Shown piece by piece: positions 63,870 to 63,978 of a stretch of DNA of 63,978 nucleotides (position 1 is its first letter; every line of letters starts with the position of its first letter). The position numbers were made by a program, and so were the translations under genes. The stretch covers positions 1 through 63,978 of the forward strand of contig CADCIQ010000001.1 of the NCBI GenBank assembly GCA_902801425.1, read 5' to 3'. This DNA is from an uncultured Bacteroidales bacterium (GTDB lineage Bacteria; Bacteroidota; Bacteroidia; Bacteroidales; Bacteroidaceae). Under the pieces are notes generated by a model. That model did not search any database and was not told where the DNA came from. It saw only the letters and a list, made by a program, of their open reading frames with translations.

Positions 63870-63978
63870 GCCCCTCACCCGTCCTACGGACACCCTCTCC
63901 CCAAGGGGCGAGGGGATAGTTACTACCTAGCGCTTATGAGGTGTTATTACTAACTTTTCCCTCGCCCCTTGGGGAGAG
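63870..63978. repeat. GC-rich palindromic repeat, inverted pair, cut by the window edge
   Basis: Left arm 63870-63918 and the start of the inverted right arm 63955-63978. Closely related to the pair at 3140-3278, including the TTAC...TTAC spacer style. Confidence 0.75.

Overview
The window reads as chromosomal DNA of a Prevotella-like member of the Bacteroidales. Upstream of genes I repeatedly see the Bacteroidetes promoter pattern TTTG-N19-21-TAnnTTTG. Two secreted proteins end in the short LxG...LPxGIYI sorting-type tail common in Prevotella. A TPR-AraC regulator, GH3 and GH28 glycosidases and a type II pantothenate kinase fit the same group. No rRNA, tRNA or CRISPR array was recognised.

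Layout. 0.8-9 kb (minus): GH3 beta-glucosidase, isochorismate synthase, hotdog thioesterase (menaquinone branch) and a 1280-residue secreted CotH/lamin-tail protein. 9.6-12.2 kb (plus): membrane TPR-AraC regulator, then a small protein and an exported protein behind a structured leader. 12.7-20.3 kb (minus): folD, ffh, aspS, a PqqD / S26-like peptidase / HprK-like kinase trio, an exported protein and a short sigma factor. 20.5-24.5 kb (plus): GH28 polygalacturonase and M6-type metalloprotease. 24.6-29.8 kb: AT-rich accessory island with a yefM-yoeB module whose toxin is broken by an amber codon, a rod-shaped 6S-like RNA, several small orphan genes, a yafQ-type toxin-antitoxin pair and over 1 kb of repeat-rich spacer. 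29.9-37 kb (minus): ilvD-DUF559-ilvB-ilvN-thioesterase-ilvC, the branched-chain amino acid operon with a small nuclease gene inside it. 37.5-39.6 kb: ompA-like gene and trmD. 39.8-42.8 kb: ligA and coaW. 42.9-60.2 kb (minus): a polysaccharide locus with UDP-sugar dehydrogenase, WecA-type initiator, SGNH esterase, Wzx flippase, Wzy polymerase, glycosyltransferases, three left-handed beta-helix acetyltransferases, an acyltransferase-3 and an NTP_transf_5 protein. 60.6-63.9 kb (plus): Xaa-Pro aminopeptidase, a GxxExxY nuclease-like gene bracketed by inverted repeats, and a C1 peptidase.

The most unusual content is between the genes. (1) A dispersed GC-rich palindromic repeat, mostly in inverted pairs, abuts stop codons and has entered reading frames of menF, ilvN, ilvB, ligA and the GH28 gene. 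(2) Imperfect arrays hold an exact 7-, 8-, 9- or 11-bp phase; the 7-bp ones carry TAA on the gene strand and so put stops in every frame. (3) Two small PD-(D/E)XK-type nuclease genes (DUF559 and GxxExxY) are each bracketed by an inverted pair of one of the dispersed repeats, which suggests minimal nuclease-bearing mobile cassettes. (4) A second-order insertion inside the GC-rich repeat keeps an 8-bp stem / 5-nt loop while its stem sequence covaries. These are inferences from sequence read by eye; genome-wide copy counts would decide them.
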